Source: Schaalia sp. 19OD2882 (lineage in GTDB: Bacteria > Actinomycetota > Actinomycetes > Actinomycetales > Actinomycetaceae). From it: 64,000 nt of DNA. Made by a program: the position numbers and the translations under genes. A model generated the notes under the pieces. The model ran no database searches, had not been told where the DNA came from, and saw only the letters and a program-made list of their open reading frames with translations. Below are positions 37,371 through 45,463 of this stretch, piece by piece. Every line of letters begins with the position of its first letter. Within the stretch, counting starts at the first letter, position 1. Where the stretch lies: contig NZ_CP065521.1 of the NCBI RefSeq assembly GCF_018986735.1, positions 1-64,000 of the forward strand. Reading direction: 5' to 3'.

Positions 37371-37982
37371 TCAGGCGTCGTCCTCGGGGGACTCCTCGAC
37401 CTTCTCGGGCTCCATGGCAGGAACGATCGTGTCGGACTCCAGGTCGGCCCAGTACTCCTCGGCCCACGGGTCCTCGATCGGCTGCGAACGCTTCCACAGC
37501 AGGTAGCCGATGCCGACCACGGCGCCGGTCGCGGCCGTCCAGCCCAGGACCTTGAGGAAAGTGCGCTTGCGACGCACCTTGCGGGTCGGAGTGGTCAGGG
37601 CAAGGGCGCCGAGTTCACGGGCGCGGGTGGCGCGCTCGACCAGCGAACCATTGGCGCTCAGAGCAGAACCCGACTCCTCCACGGCGCGGTGGATGCGCGG
37701 CAGGTAGTCGTCGACGACGCGCTCGCGGACGTCACCGATGATCGGCTTGGCGCGCTCGGCAGCGTCCTGTGCGCGGTCGGCAGCGCTCTCGACCAGCGGC
37801 GTGGCGCGCTGGATCGCAGTCTCCAGGGCAGCCTGGGCGCGAGGGGCGGCCCAGTCCAGGCCCTGCTCGGCCAGGTCGGTGGCAGCAACCGCGACACGAC
37901 CTGCATGAACCGCGACGGCGTCACGGATCTGGAGTGCCTCGGTCTTCAGCTTGTCGGTGTCGAGCCCGGTGTTCTTGGCCAT
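37371..37982 (-). CDS. Hypothetical protein with one transmembrane helix
   Basis: A 203-residue protein. Residues 1-100 are Ala-rich amphipathic helix (AAPRAQAALETAIQRATPLV, DRAQDAAERAKPIIGDVRE) reminiscent of apolipoprotein-like coats, followed by a basic stretch (TRKVRRKRTF), one hydrophobic helix LGWTAATGAVVGIGYLLW and an acidic C-terminal tail ending VEESPEDDA. ATG 37982 has GGAGGA 5 bp upstream. Similar small membrane proteins are seen near ppiA in actinobacteria but I do not recognise a named family. Confidence 0.75.
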   Translation of the reverse strand: MAKNTGLDTDKLKTEALQIRDAVAVHAGRVAVAATDLAEQGLDWAAPRAQAALETAIQRATPLVESAADRAQDAAERAKPIIGDVRERVVDDYLPRIHRAVEESGSALSANGSLVERATRARELGALALTTPTRKVRRKRTFLKVLGWTAATGAVVGIGYLLWKRSQPIEDPWAEEYWADLESDTIVPAMEPEKVEESPEDDA

Positions 37983-38135
37983 TGGTTCCTCCATCGGTCT
38001 GCGCATTGGCTGGGGTGCGCCAGGTCCCGGCGGAACCCGTCGTGCGCGCACTTCACCCCCCATTGTGCACCGAAACACCCCGCGGTGGCGTCCGATGGTC
38101 TCGCACATCGCACTGCGCAATGGGACGATGGGGGC

Positions 38136-38657
38136 ATGGAAACCACCATTCACACCTCCAAGGGCGACATCCGCATCGAATTGTTCCCCGAGCACGCGCC
38201 CTACACCGTCAAGAACTTCGTGGACCTGGCTCTCGGTCAGCGCGAGTGGACCGACCCCGCTTCCGGCCAGAAGACCAGCCGCCCCCTGTACGACGGCGTC
38301 ATCTTCCACCGGGTGATCCCCGGTTTCATGATCCAGGGCGGCGATCCGCTGGGCACCGGAACCGGTGGCCCCGGCTACACCTTCAACGACGAGATCCACC
38401 CCGACCTGGCCTTCGACCAGCCGTACCTGTTGGCCATGGCCAACGCCAGCAAGCGCATGGGCAAGGGCACGAACGGGTCGCAGTTCTTCATCACCGTGGC
38501 CCCGACCCCGTGGCTGCAGGGCAACCACACCATCTTCGGGCGAGTCGTCGACGAGGACTCCAAGCGTGTCGTGGACGCCATCGTCTCCGTGCCGACCGGC
38601 CGCAACGACCGCCCTGTCCAGGACGTGACCATTTCCTCGGTGGATGTGACCGAGTGA
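38136..38657 (+). CDS. ppiA: Cyclophilin-type peptidyl-prolyl isomerase
   Basis: Cytoplasmic cyclophilin of 173 residues that catalyses cis-trans isomerisation of X-Pro bonds. Catalytic and binding residues are in FHRVIPGFMIQGGDP (Arg and Phe), NASKRMGKGTNGSQFFIT and WLQGNHTIFGRV (Trp, His). No signal peptide. ATG 38136 begins the typical METTIHTSKGDIRIELFPEHAP. Its neighbours (rhomboid, crgA) match the conserved actinobacterial block. The following 159-bp gap contains an inverted pair of the GACGAGGGCG motif. Confidence 0.95.
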   Translation: METTIHTSKGDIRIELFPEHAPYTVKNFVDLALGQREWTDPASGQKTSRPLYDGVIFHRVIPGFMIQGGDPLGTGTGGPGYTFNDEIHPDLAFDQPYLLAMANASKRMGKGTNGSQFFITVAPTPWLQGNHTIFGRVVDEDSKRVVDAIVSVPTGRNDRPVQDVTISSVDVTE

Positions 38658-38693
38658 TCCTTCGGGTGCGGCCCCGGCGGTTCGCATCCCATT

Positions 38694-38752
38694 GACGAGG
38701 GCGGGGCACGCTGCGTTCCGGGCCCCGGTCCACGCATCGCCTCGCCCTCGTC
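38694..38752 (+). terminator. Possible ppiA terminator from an inverted GACGAGGGCG pair
   Basis: GACGAGGGCG (38694-38703) can pair perfectly with CGCCCTCGTC (38743-38752) across a 39-nt loop, 37 bp after the ppiA stop. A third copy, CGCCCTCGTC, lies at 38793. Confidence 0.45.
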
Positions 38753-38816
38753 ACCGTTGCCCGGCGCTGTCTGCGCGCCTCGGGCCCACCTTCGCCCTCG
38801 TCCATCGGGAGAACCT

Positions 38817-39680
38817 GTGAGCGACCAGCCCGTCTACGGCCAGCGATCCGACCCGCGTGCGGCCCCGTCGTGTCCGCGGCACCCGAGTCAGCGCAGCGTC
38901 GACTACTGCAAGCGGTGCAATCGACCGATGTGCATCGACTGTGTCGTGCGCACCGAGGTGCGCTCCCTGTGCGTGGACTGCGCGGGAACCGTGCGACGTG
39001 CGCGGCGTTCGGCGACCCGGGGCCCGATCGTCACCTACGTGATGATGGGCCTGTGCGCCCTGGTGTTCCTGGTCGACCTCGTCTCGCCGGCGGTCTTCCA
39101 GGCGATGGCCTTCACGCCCCAGGTGGGTCAGGTCGAGCCCTGGCGCTTCCTCACCACCGCCTTCCTGCACGGCGGGCTCATGCACATCTTCTTCAACATG
39201 CTCTCCCTGTACTGGGTGGGCCGCGCCCTGGAAGAGGCCATGGGTGCATGGCGCTTCGCCCTGCTGTACGTCCTGTCGGCGGTCGGCGGCTCACTGGCGG
39301 TGCTCGTGTGGGTGCTCTTCGCCCCGGCCACGTGGACGCAGGTCACGGTGGGGGCGTCGGGTGCAGTCTTCGGACTGTATGCGGCCGTGTTCGTCCTGCA
39401 ACGCAAGGCCGGCGTGGACACCAGGTCCGTCCTGGTCCTGCTGGGTGTGAACCTGGTCTACGGCTTCATGGTGCCCAATGTGTCCTGGCAGGCGCACCTG
39501 GGTGGCATGGTCGTGGGCGCCCTGGTGACGTGGGGGCTGGTCGCCCTGGCAAGGCCTCGGCCGGGAGTGACTGCGAAGGCCCAGGACATGCGATCCGTCG
39601 CGACAGGTGTGGCCATGGCGGTGGCGCTTGCCGGACTGGTGTTGCTGACCTATCGGGTGCTCTTCGAGGTGCTCGGCTGA
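38817..39680 (+). CDS. Rhomboid family intramembrane serine protease
   Basis: A 287-residue membrane protease. The N-terminal 60 residues form a B-box-like zinc finger (CPRHPSQRSVDYCKRCNRPMC, then C-x2-C twice) typical of actinobacterial rhomboids. Seven or so membrane segments follow, with the catalytic Ser in GASGAVFG (S181), the catalytic His in WQAHLGG (H227), and the conserved WRFLTTAFLHGGLMHIFFNM segment. GTG 38817 has GGGAGA 5 bp upstream. Substrates are unknown. Confidence 0.93.
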   Translation: MSDQPVYGQRSDPRAAPSCPRHPSQRSVDYCKRCNRPMCIDCVVRTEVRSLCVDCAGTVRRARRSATRGPIVTYVMMGLCALVFLVDLVSPAVFQAMAFTPQVGQVEPWRFLTTAFLHGGLMHIFFNMLSLYWVGRALEEAMGAWRFALLYVLSAVGGSLAVLVWVLFAPATWTQVTVGASGAVFGLYAAVFVLQRKAGVDTRSVLVLLGVNLVYGFMVPNVSWQAHLGGMVVGALVTWGLVALARPRPGVTAKAQDMRSVATGVAMAVALAGLVLLTYRVLFEVLG

Positions 39681-39795
39681 GGAGTTGGCGGGAATGCGGC
39701 ACAAGCGGCCGCCGCGGGCGTCCTGGACCGCGCAGCCGAGGGCGGCCCGGATCTCGGGGGCCGAGGTTCACCATTGCGGCCCGAGCTCACACACG

Positions 39796-39927
39796 TTTCC
39801 ACGTATCCCTGTGGACACAGCTGTGGACAGAGGCTCGCGGTGGATGTCCATGAATCATTTCGCAGTGACTGTCTGCAAAAAGACACCGCTGTAATTCATC
39901 CCCAGGTGTGGACGGAGCTGTGGACAG
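39796..39927 (-). promoter_or_regulatory. Second DnaA-box cluster
   Basis: Four boxes in the same orientation: reverse complements at 39810-39818 (GTGTCCACA), 39822-39830 (CTGTCCACA) and 39919-39927 (CTGTCCACA) each match TTRTNCACA at 8 of 9, and 39907-39915 (CCGTCCACA) at 7 of 9; a TTTCCACG half site lies at 39796. GAATCATTTC (39852-39861) is shared with oriC (1664-1673). Confidence 0.6.
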
Positions 39928-39960
39928 CCGGGTGTTTGCACTGGAAATCAGGCATTTCGA

Positions 39961-39976
39961 GTATCAGTACTGATAC
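39961..39976. promoter_or_regulatory. Perfect 16-bp palindrome
   Basis: GTATCAGTACTGATAC is perfectly self-complementary. It lies 34 bp after the last DnaA box and 55 bp before the crgA terminator. It looks like a dimeric repressor site, but no adjacent gene starts here. Confidence 0.5.
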
Positions 39977-40030
39977 ACAACCGTCACCTCGCGGGCCTCG
40001 CGCGGTGCGACGACCGAGCTCTGGACGAAG

Positions 40031-40061
40031 CTCCCGCCCGTCGAAAACCGACGGGCGGGAG
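40031..40061 (-). terminator. crgA terminator
   Basis: CTCCCGCCCGTCG pairs perfectly with CGACGGGCGGGAG (13 bp) around AAAAC, 20 bp beyond the crgA stop. Confidence 0.85.
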
Positions 40062-40081
40062 TGCAAGGTTCAACGACTCTC

Positions 40082-40345
40082 TCAGCGCCAACGCATGAGC
40101 ATGAACAGGCCGACCAGCATGGACCCCAGTCCGATGACCAAGTTCCACCAGTTCAACCCGGGGATCGGGTACTGGGCCTGCGAGATGTAGTAGACCAGCA
40201 CCCACACGAGTCCGAGCAGCAGGAAGGTCAGGAAGACCGGCGCCCACCACTGGGGAGAGGGCGGGATTCCATCGGTCCAGGAATGGATCTCGGTGTCCTC
40301 GTGGGCAACCTCGCCGTTCTTCCGGCGCTTCTTCGACTCGGGCAC
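40082..40345 (-). CDS. crgA: Cell division protein CrgA
   Basis: Small septum-localised membrane protein (87 residues) that interacts with FtsZ, FtsI and FtsQ in actinobacteria and coordinates polar growth with division. It shows the family pattern: basic N terminus (PESKKRRKN), two hydrophobic helices (PQWWAPVFLTFLLLGLVWVLVYY and LVIGLGSMLVGLFMLM), and the PIPGLNWWN motif between them. GTG 40345 is chosen over 40378 because GGAAGGA lies 5 bp upstream and the length fits. Confidence 0.95.
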   Translation of the reverse strand: MPESKKRRKNGEVAHEDTEIHSWTDGIPPSPQWWAPVFLTFLLLGLVWVLVYYISQAQYPIPGLNWWNLVIGLGSMLVGLFMLMRWR

Positions 40346-40491
40346 GTCGGTCCTTCCGTTCTCTTGAGCCGCGGACACAAGCCGGGCCTGGTGCCGCAGG
40401 CGGCGACACTGGGCCTAGCCTAGTCTCGGAGCCACGACAGTCAACAATGCCCACCCGGGGTGCGCGATCCGCAGCGCACCGGGAGCGGCTG

Positions 40492-41712
40492 ATGCACGGA
40501 ATCGAGGGAAGCATGGACCGCTCCGATGGCGCCGCCGAGGCCCCTGACGACGCGCTGGCGCCTGCCGCCGGCGACCTTGCCTCCGAGGAGACCGTCCCTC
40601 TTTTGCCACCGCCCGAGGACGAGGACGAGAGCCGGCCGGCCGAGGAGGAGAACTCGCCGGAGGAAGCCGACGGTGGCGAGGCCACGCGGCCCGAGGACGA
40701 GGGCGGCGCGCCCGCGGATGAGGTTGGCGCGCCCGCGATCGAGACCGGACTTTCCACACAGGAACCCGAGGTCCTTGAGGAGCAGGCCGCTGCGGCCTCG
40801 CCAATGGAGACCGGTGACGCGGACGGCGACCTCTCGGAGGCTGCGAAGGCCCTGGACCTTCCGCCCACACAGGTGCCGGCGGAAGAACCCCGAAAGGAGC
40901 CGGCGCAGCAGCGGCCGGCGGGGCCGCGAGCTCCGGAAGAACAGAAGGAACCGGATGACTCCGACCAGGCCGGCGCCCCATCCACCGCGCCCTCCGACCC
41001 CGCGCCCACACCGCTCGCCCGATTCTCGCGCCTGCGCTCCTGGCTGTCCGTCTTCGTCGTCACCTTGGCCTCCGGGCTGCTCTTCCAGGTCTCAGCGGCG
41101 ACCACCCAGACCGGCGACACCGACTCCGACCTGGTCGGCCTGGTCAGACAGCGGCAGGAAGACGTCGCCTCACTGCAGTCCGCCCGTGACGACATCGCCG
41201 CGCAGGCGGACGCCCTCGTCAATGCGACGGCACCAGGAACCTCACACGCCCCCGTCGACGAAGCCGCCGCCGCCCTCAACGGCCCCGTCTCCGGCCCGGG
41301 GGTGGTGGTCACCCTGACCGACGCACCCCCCGGCGAGATCCCCGAGGGACTCACCGCCAACGACCTGGTCATCCACCAGCAGGACATCGAAGACGTCATG
41401 AACGCCCTGTGGGAAGGCGGCGCCGAAGCGATGACAGTGCAGGGTGAACGGATCTCCTCACGCACCGTGGTGCGATGCATCGGCAATGTCATCCTGGTCG
41501 GCGGCACCTCCTACGCCCCGCCCTACGAGATCGCGGCCATCGGCGACGCGGACACGCTGGTCGCCACGGTCGAAGCCAACCCACGTGTGGTGAACTACCG
41601 GAAGTATGTGGCACTCTACGGACTGGGTTGGAACATGGAGACCAGAGACAGGATCTCCATGCCCGGTACGTCCCAGGACGCCGTCCTGACGTATGCGAAG
41701 GTGGTGGAGTGA
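40492..41712 (+). CDS. DUF881 family protein with long acidic N-terminal region
   Basis: About 406 residues from ATG 40492 (GGGAG 6 bp upstream; ATG 40513 is an alternative). The first 160-170 residues are extremely rich in Glu, Asp, Ala and Pro and probably disordered. One membrane helix (SWLSVFVVTLASGLLFQVSAA) follows, then the DUF881 domain: a coiled segment (GLVRQRQEDVASLQSARDD), LNGPVSGPGVVVTLTD, LVIHQQDIEDVMNALWEGGAEAMTVQGERI and VGGTSYAPPYEIAAIG. DUF881 proteins sit beside crgA in actinobacteria; function unknown, probably in the division envelope. Overall length is unusually large because of the extension. Confidence 0.87.
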   Translation: MHGIEGSMDRSDGAAEAPDDALAPAAGDLASEETVPLLPPPEDEDESRPAEEENSPEEADGGEATRPEDEGGAPADEVGAPAIETGLSTQEPEVLEEQAAAASPMETGDADGDLSEAAKALDLPPTQVPAEEPRKEPAQQRPAGPRAPEEQKEPDDSDQAGAPSTAPSDPAPTPLARFSRLRSWLSVFVVTLASGLLFQVSAATTQTGDTDSDLVGLVRQRQEDVASLQSARDDIAAQADALVNATAPGTSHAPVDEAAAALNGPVSGPGVVVTLTDAPPGEIPEGLTANDLVIHQQDIEDVMNALWEGGAEAMTVQGERISSRTVVRCIGNVILVGGTSYAPPYEIAAIGDADTLVATVEANPRVVNYRKYVALYGLGWNMETRDRISMPGTSQDAVLTYAKVVE

Positions 41713-41713
41713 A

Positions 41714-42508
41714 GTGGCAAGTCACGTGAGACGCCGCGGGTCCAAGACCCGCAGGCCCCGCACCGCCGCGACGCTCGTCCTCGACGTCATCGGCATCTTC
41801 GGCGAATTGCTCATCACCGTGGCGGTGGTCCTGGGCCTGTTCGCCTTCTGGCAGGCCTTCTGGACCACCTACGAAGTCCAGGACACGTTGAACCAGCGTG
41901 CCGCGTCCTTCACCGTCGCCCACGCGCCGGCTTCGACCGGGGCGGGGACGGACCTGACCACCGACCCGCCGGACTTCTCCCAGAGCCTTTCCGAGGGCGA
42001 GGACTTCGCCGTCATCCACGTTCCCTCGTGGAACTGGCTGCGCGCCCCCATCGCCGAGGGCACCACCTTGGACGTGCTCAACACGGGTGCGGCCGGGCAT
42101 TACCCGACCACCGGAAAACCCGGCGCCATCGGCAACTTCGCCGTGGCCGGACACCGGCGCACCTACGGCGAAATCTTCCAGCGCGTCGAGGAATTCAAAG
42201 CCGGTGACAAGGTGGTCGTCGAATTGGCCGACCACTACCTGACCTACTCCGTGGCCTCGTGGGAGATCGTCGACGCCTACGACCAGACGAATGTGCGCGT
42301 CATCGCGCCCGTGCCAGGAGATGCGACCTTCACCCAGGTCCCGAAGAAACGCATGATGACGATGACCACCTGCCACCCGGACTGGGGCATCGCCGAACGC
42401 TACATCATCCACCTGGACTGGGAGTCCTGGACCCCCAAGTCGGCCGGAGTGCCCAAGGCCCTGGTCGGCGAACCCGACCTGCAGGTGCGCGCCCCCGAGG
42501 GTCAGTGA
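41714..42508 (+). CDS. srtE: Class E sortase
   Basis: Membrane transpeptidase that anchors proteins with LAxTG-like sorting signals in high-GC Gram-positives. One N-terminal helix (about 18-50) precedes the catalytic domain, with His in NFAVAGHRRTYG (H147), Cys in MTMTTCHPDWG (C220) and Arg in AERY (R229). Class E enzymes are named for this TTCxP-type setting and genomic place next to DUF881 and trpG. GTG 41714 overlaps the DUF881 stop region with GGAG upstream. Candidate substrates are not in the window. Confidence 0.92.
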   Translation: MASHVRRRGSKTRRPRTAATLVLDVIGIFGELLITVAVVLGLFAFWQAFWTTYEVQDTLNQRAASFTVAHAPASTGAGTDLTTDPPDFSQSLSEGEDFAVIHVPSWNWLRAPIAEGTTLDVLNTGAAGHYPTTGKPGAIGNFAVAGHRRTYGEIFQRVEEFKAGDKVVVELADHYLTYSVASWEIVDAYDQTNVRVIAPVPGDATFTQVPKKRMMTMTTCHPDWGIAERYIIHLDWESWTPKSAGVPKALVGEPDLQVRAPEGQ

Positions 42509-42520
42509 GAGGAGCCCGAC

Positions 42521-42676
42521 GTGTATTCATGGATCTTCCGGCACCTGCCCGGTCCCGTGTGGCTCAAGGTCATCGAAGCGCTGATCATCATTGCCGGCAT
42601 CGTGTACGCCCTGTTCACGTGGACCTTCCCGTGGGCGCAGGAGTACTTCCACATCGGTGACACGAACGTCGGTTGA
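42521..42676 (+). CDS. Small conserved-position membrane protein (51 residues)
   Basis: A short gene between sortase and trpG. GTG 42521, preceded by GAGGAG, opens a frame starting MYSWIFRHLPGPVWLKVIEAL, with a hydrophobic helix LIIIAGIVYALFTWTFPW and a short tail EYFHIGDTNVG. A one-helix protein of this size in this slot is common in actinobacterial genomes. Codon use matches its neighbours. No function is known; partnership with the sortase or DUF881 protein is possible. Confidence 0.8.
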   Translation: MYSWIFRHLPGPVWLKVIEALIIIAGIVYALFTWTFPWAQEYFHIGDTNVG

Positions 42677-42755
42677 CCGCGACAAGGGCGGTCGACCGCA
42701 ACCGTGGTTCCCGACCGCCACAACGCCAGTGGACCACGACCCTGAGGGGGCACAC

Positions 42756-43397
42756 ATGGCACGCATCCTGTGCGTGGACAACTACGACTCCTTCGTGTGG
42801 ACGATCGTCGGATACCTGCGCCACATGGGCGCCCAGGTCCACGTCGTGCGCAATGACGAGGTCGACCCCCGGTGGTGGCAGGAGAGCCCGTGGGACGGGG
42901 TGCTGGTCTCGCCCGGCCCCGGTGCCCCGGCGCAGGCAGGAGCGTCCTTGCAGGTCATCGAGGACTGTGCGGCGCACGGTGCGCCGATGCTCGGTGTGTG
43001 CCTGGGCCACCAGGCACTGGGGGAGTTCTTCGGAGCCACGGTCACCCGTGCGCCCGAACTCATGCACGGCAAGACCTCGGTCATCACCCACGACGGGCGT
43101 GGGGTTTTCGAGGGCGTGGACTGCCCGCTGACGGTCACGCGGTACCACTCGCTGGCGGTCGTGCCCCAGACCGTACCCGGGTGCCTGGAGGTCAGTGCCA
43201 CCACCGCCGAGGGCGTCATCATGGGCCTGCGCCACCGCGAGGTGCCCCTGGAGGGCGTCCAGTTCCACCCAGAGTCGGTGATGACCCAGCAGGGCCACAA
43301 GATGCTGGCGAATTGGCTGGCGGTGTGCGGGGACACGGAGGCTCCGGCCCGTGCGGCCACCATGGCGCCGATGGTGGCCGCGCGTTCGACCCTGTGA
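42756..43397 (+). CDS. trpG: Aminodeoxychorismate/anthranilate synthase component II (glutamine amidotransferase)
   Basis: Class I glutamine amidotransferase of 213 residues that supplies ammonia to chorismate-using synthases for tryptophan or folate. The catalytic triad is visible: Cys in GVCLGHQA (C82) and His/Glu in QFHPESV (H171, E173); the oxyanion-hole segment is SPGPGAP. ATG 42756 has GAGGGGG upstream. It is the standard PabA/TrpG found beside pknB in actinobacteria; whether it serves folate or tryptophan synthesis cannot be decided without its partner. Confidence 0.93.
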   Translation: MARILCVDNYDSFVWTIVGYLRHMGAQVHVVRNDEVDPRWWQESPWDGVLVSPGPGAPAQAGASLQVIEDCAAHGAPMLGVCLGHQALGEFFGATVTRAPELMHGKTSVITHDGRGVFEGVDCPLTVTRYHSLAVVPQTVPGCLEVSATTAEGVIMGLRHREVPLEGVQFHPESVMTQQGHKMLANWLAVCGDTEAPARAATMAPMVAARSTL

Positions 43398-43453
43398 GGC
43401 TCCGACCCCACGCCGGCCTTCACGGCCGGTGGAGCGAGGCGTGAAGCCCGACC

Positions 43454-45463
43454 TCAGTGTGCCGACTGCGGCGAGTTCGCCCTCGGCCCCTTGGACACCG
43501 TCACCGAGACCGAGGCCCGCTGGGCCACGACACTGCCCTCCGCGGTCGACATGGCCAGGACCGTACCCGCAGCCGCCGGGTTGTCCACCTCGGTGATCGT
43601 GACGGTCAGGCCCAAGTCCTTCAGGGCCTGTTCCACCTGGGCGCGTTGGGCTCCGACCAGCCCGGTCGGGATGGTCACATGACCGTCGGAGACGACGATC
43701 TCGACCTGGTCGCCCTTCTTCGCGCTCTCACCGGCAGCCGGGTGCGACTCGATGATCTTGCCGGCCGGGGCGCTGGGGTGGTTCTGCGTGATGACATTGC
43801 CCACCGTGAGATTCTCGGTCTCCAAGGCCTTGCGCGCCTGCTCCTGGGTCATGCCGGCGACGTCGGGCACGGTGACCTTGTCGGTTCCGGAGGACAGGTA
43901 GGCGACGACCTTCGTGCCGGCCTTGACCTTCTGGCCGGGTGAGGGGTTCGTCTTGACGATCTTGCCCTCCTCCACGGAGTCGGAGACGACCTTGTCGGTG
44001 GAGACCTCCCAGGTCAGGCCCGCGGCCTCGACTGCGGCCTTGGCCTCGTCCGGAGTCAGCCCCACGAGATTCGTCGGCACAGTGACCGAGGACGGCCCGG
44101 AGGACAGGTGGATCTTGACGGTCTTGCCCTTCTCGACCTCGACACCGGCAGCCGGATCGGTCTGGGCGACCATGTCCACCGGGATCGTGTCGTGCGGGAC
44201 GGCATCGGACAGTTCCACCTTGAAGCCGGCTGTCTCCAGCGCCGTCTTGGCCTCGGCCTGGGTCTTGCCGGACACGTCGGGGACGGCGACGAACTCGTTG
44301 GAGTGGGACTGGCCGGCATCGGAGCCGAAGGCGTACCAGGTGCCGACCGCCAGTGCGACGGCGGCAAGGACCAGGACGACGATGAGGACGATGCGCTTGG
44401 TCATCGACGGCGGATCCTGGTCCTCCTGGTTCGTGTCGGCCAGGGCCACCGGCGCCTCCTGCGGCGGGCGGGTCGGACGGGTGGGACGCTGAACGGGAAC
44501 CGTCGGAGCGCTGGGAAGCGGCGGAGCGGCCATCGTGCGGGTGGCGTCAGTCGGCGGCTGCAGCGTCTGCGCCCACACGGCCGTGGCCGGGGCGTTGACC
44601 TGCGCGCCCTGGGACAGGCGGATGAGGTCCGCCTTCATCGCCGAGGCATTGGGGTAGCGGTCCTCACGGTCCTTCGCCAAGGCCTTCATGACGATGCGGT
44701 CCAGCGGTTCGGGCACGTCAGGGGCAATTGACGAGGGCGTGGGCGGCAGCTGCTGCACATGCTGGTAGGCGACGGCCACCGCGGAGTCCCCCTTGAAGGG
44801 GGGCCGCCCGGTGAGCAACTCGAAGAGGAGCACGCCGGTGGAGTACAGGTCGGAGCGGGTGTCGACCTGCTCGCCGCGGGCCTGCTCGGGAGAGAGGTAC
44901 TGGGCGGTGCCCACGACCGCGTTGGTCTGGGTCATGGTCGCTTGGGAGTCGGTCAGTGCGCGGGCGATGCCGAAGTCCATGACCTTGACCTTGCCCTGCG
45001 TGGTCAGCATGACGTTGCCGGGCTTGATGTCCCGGTGCACCAGGTGGGCCGAGTGCGCGTACTCCAGGGCGGAGAGCACACCGGAGGTGATCTCGACGGC
45101 CTCGTCGATGGGCACAGGGGTGCCGTCGGCCAGGAGGTCCTTGACCGTGTGGCCCTCGACGTACTCCATGACGATGTAGGGCACCGGCACGGTGCGGCCG
45201 TCCGCGCCGAGCACCGCTTCCTCACCCGTGTCGTACACGGCGACGATGTTGGGGTGGTTGAGGGAGGCAGCCGACTGGGCTTCCCGGCGGAAGCGTGCCT
45301 GGAAGACGGCGTCACGGGCGAGGTCGGTGCGCAGCATCTTGATGGCCACGACGCGTGACAGGCGCGTGTCGAAGCCGAGGTGCACCTCCGCCATGCCGCC
45401 CCGCCCGATGGGTGAGCGAACCTCGTAGCGTCCCCCGAGGCGCCTGGCCGTGGGTTCAGTCAT
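43454..45463 (-). CDS. pknB: Ser/Thr protein kinase PknB with four PASTA domains
   Basis: Transmembrane kinase of 669 residues that senses muropeptides and controls cell growth. N-terminal kinase domain: ATP-site Lys K42 (VVAIKML), HRDIKPGN (143-150) and DFG (163-165). A juxtamembrane Pro/Thr-rich linker leads to one helix (RIVLIVVLVLAAVALAVGTWY), then four extracellular PASTA repeats, each opening with VPDVSG-, VPTNLVG-, VPDVAG- or IPTGLVG-type sequence. Last gene of the fhaA-fhaB-pstP-rodA-pbpA-pknA-pknB operon, with the start overlapping the pknA stop (ATGA). Confidence 0.95.
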   Translation of the reverse strand: MTEPTARRLGGRYEVRSPIGRGGMAEVHLGFDTRLSRVVAIKMLRTDLARDAVFQARFRREAQSAASLNHPNIVAVYDTGEEAVLGADGRTVPVPYIVMEYVEGHTVKDLLADGTPVPIDEAVEITSGVLSALEYAHSAHLVHRDIKPGNVMLTTQGKVKVMDFGIARALTDSQATMTQTNAVVGTAQYLSPEQARGEQVDTRSDLYSTGVLLFELLTGRPPFKGDSAVAVAYQHVQQLPPTPSSIAPDVPEPLDRIVMKALAKDREDRYPNASAMKADLIRLSQGAQVNAPATAVWAQTLQPPTDATRTMAAPPLPSAPTVPVQRPTRPTRPPQEAPVALADTNQEDQDPPSMTKRIVLIVVLVLAAVALAVGTWYAFGSDAGQSHSNEFVAVPDVSGKTQAEAKTALETAGFKVELSDAVPHDTIPVDMVAQTDPAAGVEVEKGKTVKIHLSSGPSSVTVPTNLVGLTPDEAKAAVEAAGLTWEVSTDKVVSDSVEEGKIVKTNPSPGQKVKAGTKVVAYLSSGTDKVTVPDVAGMTQEQARKALETENLTVGNVITQNHPSAPAGKIIESHPAAGESAKKGDQVEIVVSDGHVTIPTGLVGAQRAQVEQALKDLGLTVTITEVDNPAAAGTVLAMSTAEGSVVAQRASVSVTVSKGPRANSPQSAH

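Larger units (their letters stand above)
39681..40081. other. 400-bp intergenic region: DnaA boxes, palindrome, crgA terminator
   Basis: No gene is seen. From left: about 110 bp without signal, a cluster of DnaA boxes (39796-39927), a perfect 16-bp palindrome (39961-39976), 50 bp of GC-rich spacer and the crgA terminator (40031-40061). Confidence 0.7.

Noticed and set aside
39781..39976. The 39.8 kb region as the true oriC
   Set aside because: The dnaA-dnaN gap is the expected place, has more boxes in both orientations and an A+T-richer segment; this cluster is better treated as a DnaA-binding outlier.
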